Source: Henricia sp. BOLD:AAB3569 (lineage: Eukaryota; Echinodermata; Asteroidea; Spinulosida; Echinasteridae). Taken from it: a stretch of 64,000 nucleotides of DNA. Below are positions 62,001-64,000 of the stretch, in pieces. A model generated the notes under the pieces. It saw nothing but the letters and a program-made list of their open reading frames with translations, searched no databases and was not told the origin of the DNA. The stretch is taken from NCBI GenBank assembly GCA_037783545.1, contig JBBELK010001240.1:62001-126000 (forward strand). The letters run 5' to 3'. The number at the start of each line of letters is the position of its first letter. The first letter of the stretch is position 1. A program made the translations under genes and the position numbers.

Positions 62001-64000
62001 TGCTCTCACGCAAACCGTGGCTGTCTGTACACACCTCTTTGGGGTACTCTTGAGTTGTGCGCATGCTCAGTCATTCGGACTGTCGTTAACGCACCGCAGT
62101 TTGGCTCGGCAATTTGGTCAAAGTGTGGTCCAAACGTCGGCAAATTTGGAGGTCGAAAAATGTTCCGACGAACTTCAAATGTTGCATGCCCTAAACTCTC
62201 TATATTGCGCACTTGTCATAAAAAATTGACAGACTTTCGCCGGGAAATGGCAGAGAAATTTCAAAGTTTAGAAAAAAACTGGGTTGAGGCTTCCTGACTG
62301 CTCTCACGCAAACCGTGGCTGTCTGTACACACCTCTTTGTGGTACTCCTGAGTTGTGCGCATGCTCAGTCATTCGGACTGTCGTTAACGCACCGCAGTTT
62401 GGCTCGGCAATTTGGTCAAAGTGTGGTCCAAACGTCGGCAAATTTGGAGGTCGAAAAATGTTCCGACGAACTACAAATTTTGCATGCCCTAAACTCTCTA
62501 TATTGCGCACTTGTCATACAAAAATTGACAGACTTTCGCCGGGAAATGGCAGAGAAATATCAAAGTTTAGAAAAAACTGGGTTGAGGCTTCCTGACTGCT
62601 CTCACGCAAACCGTGGCTGTCTGTACACACCTCTTTGGGGTACTCCTGAGTTGTGCGCATGCTCAGTCATTCGGACTGTCGTTAACGCACCGCAGTTTGG
62701 CTCGGCAATTTGGTCAAAGTGTGGTCCAAACGTCGGCAAATTTGGAGGTCGAAAAATGTTCCGACGAACTTCAAATTTTGCATGCCCTAAACTCTCTATA
62801 TTGCGCACTTGTCATACAAAATTGACAGACTTTCGCCGGGAAATGGCAGAGAAATTTCAAAGTTTAGAAAAAACTGGGTTGAGGCTTCCTGACTTCTCTC
62901 ACACAAACCGTGGCTGTCTGTACACACCTCTTTGGGGTACTCCTGAGTTGTGCGCATGCTCAGTCATTCGGACTGTCGTTAACGCACCGCAGTTTGGCTC
63001 GGCAATTTGGTCAAAGTGTGGTCCAAACGTCGGCAAATTTGGAGGTCGAAAAATGTTCCGACGAACTTCAAATTTTGCATGCCCTAAACTCTCAATATTG
63101 CGCACTTGTCATAAAAAATTGACAGACTTTCGCCGGGAAATGGCAGAGAAATTTCAAAGTTTAGAAAAAACTGGGTTGAGGCTTCCTGACTGCTCTCACG
63201 CAAACCGTGGCTGTCTGTACACACCTCTTTGGGGTACTCCTGAGTTGTGCGCATGCTCAGTCATTCGGACTGTCGTTAACGCACCGCAGTTTGGCTCGGC
63301 AATTTGGTCAAAGTGTGGTCCAAACGTCGGCAAATTTGGAGGTCGAAAAATGTTCCGACGAACTTCAAATGTTGCATGCCCTAAACTCTCTATATTGCGC
63401 ACTTGTCATAAAAAATTGACAGACTTTCGCCGGGAAATGGCAGAGAAATTTCAAAGTTTAGAAAAAACTGGGTTGAGGCTTCCTGACTGCTCTCACGCAA
63501 ACCGTGGCTGTCTGTACACACCTCTTTGGGGTACTCTTGAGTTGTGCGCATGCTCAGTCATTCGGACTGTCGTTAACGCACCGCAGTTTGGCTCGGCAAT
63601 TTGGTCAAAGTGTGGTCCAAACGTCGGCAAATTTGGAGGTCGAAAAATGTTCCGACGAACTTCAAATGTTGCATGCCCTAAACTCTCTATATTGCGCACT
63701 TGTCATAAAAAATTGACAGACTTTCGCCGGGAAATGGCAGAGAAATTTCAAAGTTTAGAAAAAAACTGGGTTGAGGCTTCCTGACTGCTCTCACGCAAAC
63801 CGTGGCTGTCTGTACACACCTCTTTGTGGTACTCCTGAGTTGTGCGCATGCTCAGTCATTCGGACTGTCGTTAACGCACCGCAGTTTGGCTCGGCAATTT
63901 GGTCAAAGTGTGGTCCAAACGTCGGCAAATTTGGAGGTCGAAAAATGTTCCGACGAACTACAAATTTTGCATGCCCTAAACTCTCTATATTGCGCACTTG
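59022..64000 (+). repeat. Five-monomer higher-order repeat (about 1,487 bp) with one four-monomer unit
   Basis: Two successive AATGTTGCATG monomers followed by a CTTTGTGGTAC monomer recur at 59022, 60510, 61699 and 63186, at spacings of 1,488, 1,189 and 1,487 bp. Full units have two further monomers after the CTTTGTGGTAC one; the 60510-61698 unit has only one. GAACTACAAATT marks the third monomer in three of four units (59797, 62472, 63958). GTACTCTTGAG (about 62044, 63531) ties the last two units together. The final unit is cut by the window edge. Confidence 0.85.

Larger units (their letters stand above)
1..64000 (+). repeat. Satellite DNA array, 297-bp monomer, about 209 head-to-tail copies
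   Basis: Almost the whole window is one tandem array with a 297-bp period. Monomer starts, taken at CTGACTGCTCTC, fall at 172, 469, 766, 1063, 1360 and so on to 63781. All copies face the same way. Most differ from their neighbours at only a few positions by eye. Lengths of 296, 298, 299 or 300 bp come from small indels, mainly A6 to A7 in the A-tract near the monomer end. The array is entered and left mid-monomer, so it continues beyond both edges. Interruptions consist only of six SINE copies. No gene, rRNA or single-copy sequence breaks it, so no stretch over 300 bases lies outside the satellite or SINE. Known: such arrays are typical of centromeric, pericentromeric, subtelomeric or other heterochromatic DNA. 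Which of these applies cannot be read from the sequence. Confidence 0.98.

Noticed and set aside
1..64000. CRISPR array
   Set aside because: Repeats are contiguous 297-bp units without unique spacers, and the SINE with Pol III boxes is eukaryotic.

Overview
This window is eukaryotic satellite DNA. It holds no convincing protein gene, rRNA gene or stand-alone tRNA gene. About 97% of the 64 kb is one head-to-tail tandem array of a 297-bp monomer, all in the same orientation: roughly 209 monomer starts counted by eye, with partial monomers at both ends. The other 3% or so is six near-identical copies of a ~289-bp tRNA-derived SINE. It has perfect Pol III A- and B-box matches, a 3' inverted repeat, an (AAC)n tail and a 12-bp target-site duplication. 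The SINE points to an animal genome. Its organisation (tRNA head, GC-rich middle with repeated TTTTCC motifs, AAC tail) resembles elements I associate with marine invertebrates, especially cnidarians; that taxonomic guess is weak and rests on memory.

Layout. 1-17.1 kb: monomers with linked variants (GAATAATG/GAAAAATG, ACGTAAACC/ACGCAAACC, GGGTTTAGG/GGGTTGAGG), an 11-mer (3,266 bp) higher-order duplication, and all six SINE copies (4.3-17.1 kb). 17.1-33.8 kb: a different set of variants (CGTGGGCAA, AATTTTGTCAA, a diverged 299/300-bp 'B' monomer) arranged in 2-, 3- and 4-monomer higher-order repeats. 33.8-48.6 kb: the first variant set returns, in 6-mer and 9-mer (~2.67 kb) units. 48.6-52.5 kb: a 3-mer duplication and plain monomers. 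52.5-64 kb: monomers marked by GAAATATCAA, TTCTCTCACAC and AATGTTGCATG, ending in a 5-mer/4-mer higher-order repeat that runs off the window.

The monomer is 297 = 3 x 99 bp and has no stop in one + frame, so runs of in-phase monomers give very long open frames (up to 1,268 codons, 30196-34002). Other frames on both strands also carry 61-86-codon open stretches in almost every monomer. I treat all of these as by-products of the repeat: most recurrent monomer variants change the amino acid, the frame is repeatedly broken by 1-nt changes, and the array ignores these breaks.

Nothing here works together as an operon or pathway. The biology on view is array evolution: local homogenisation into domains, unequal exchange on scales of 1 to 11 monomers, and passive amplification of a single SINE insertion along with its host monomer.
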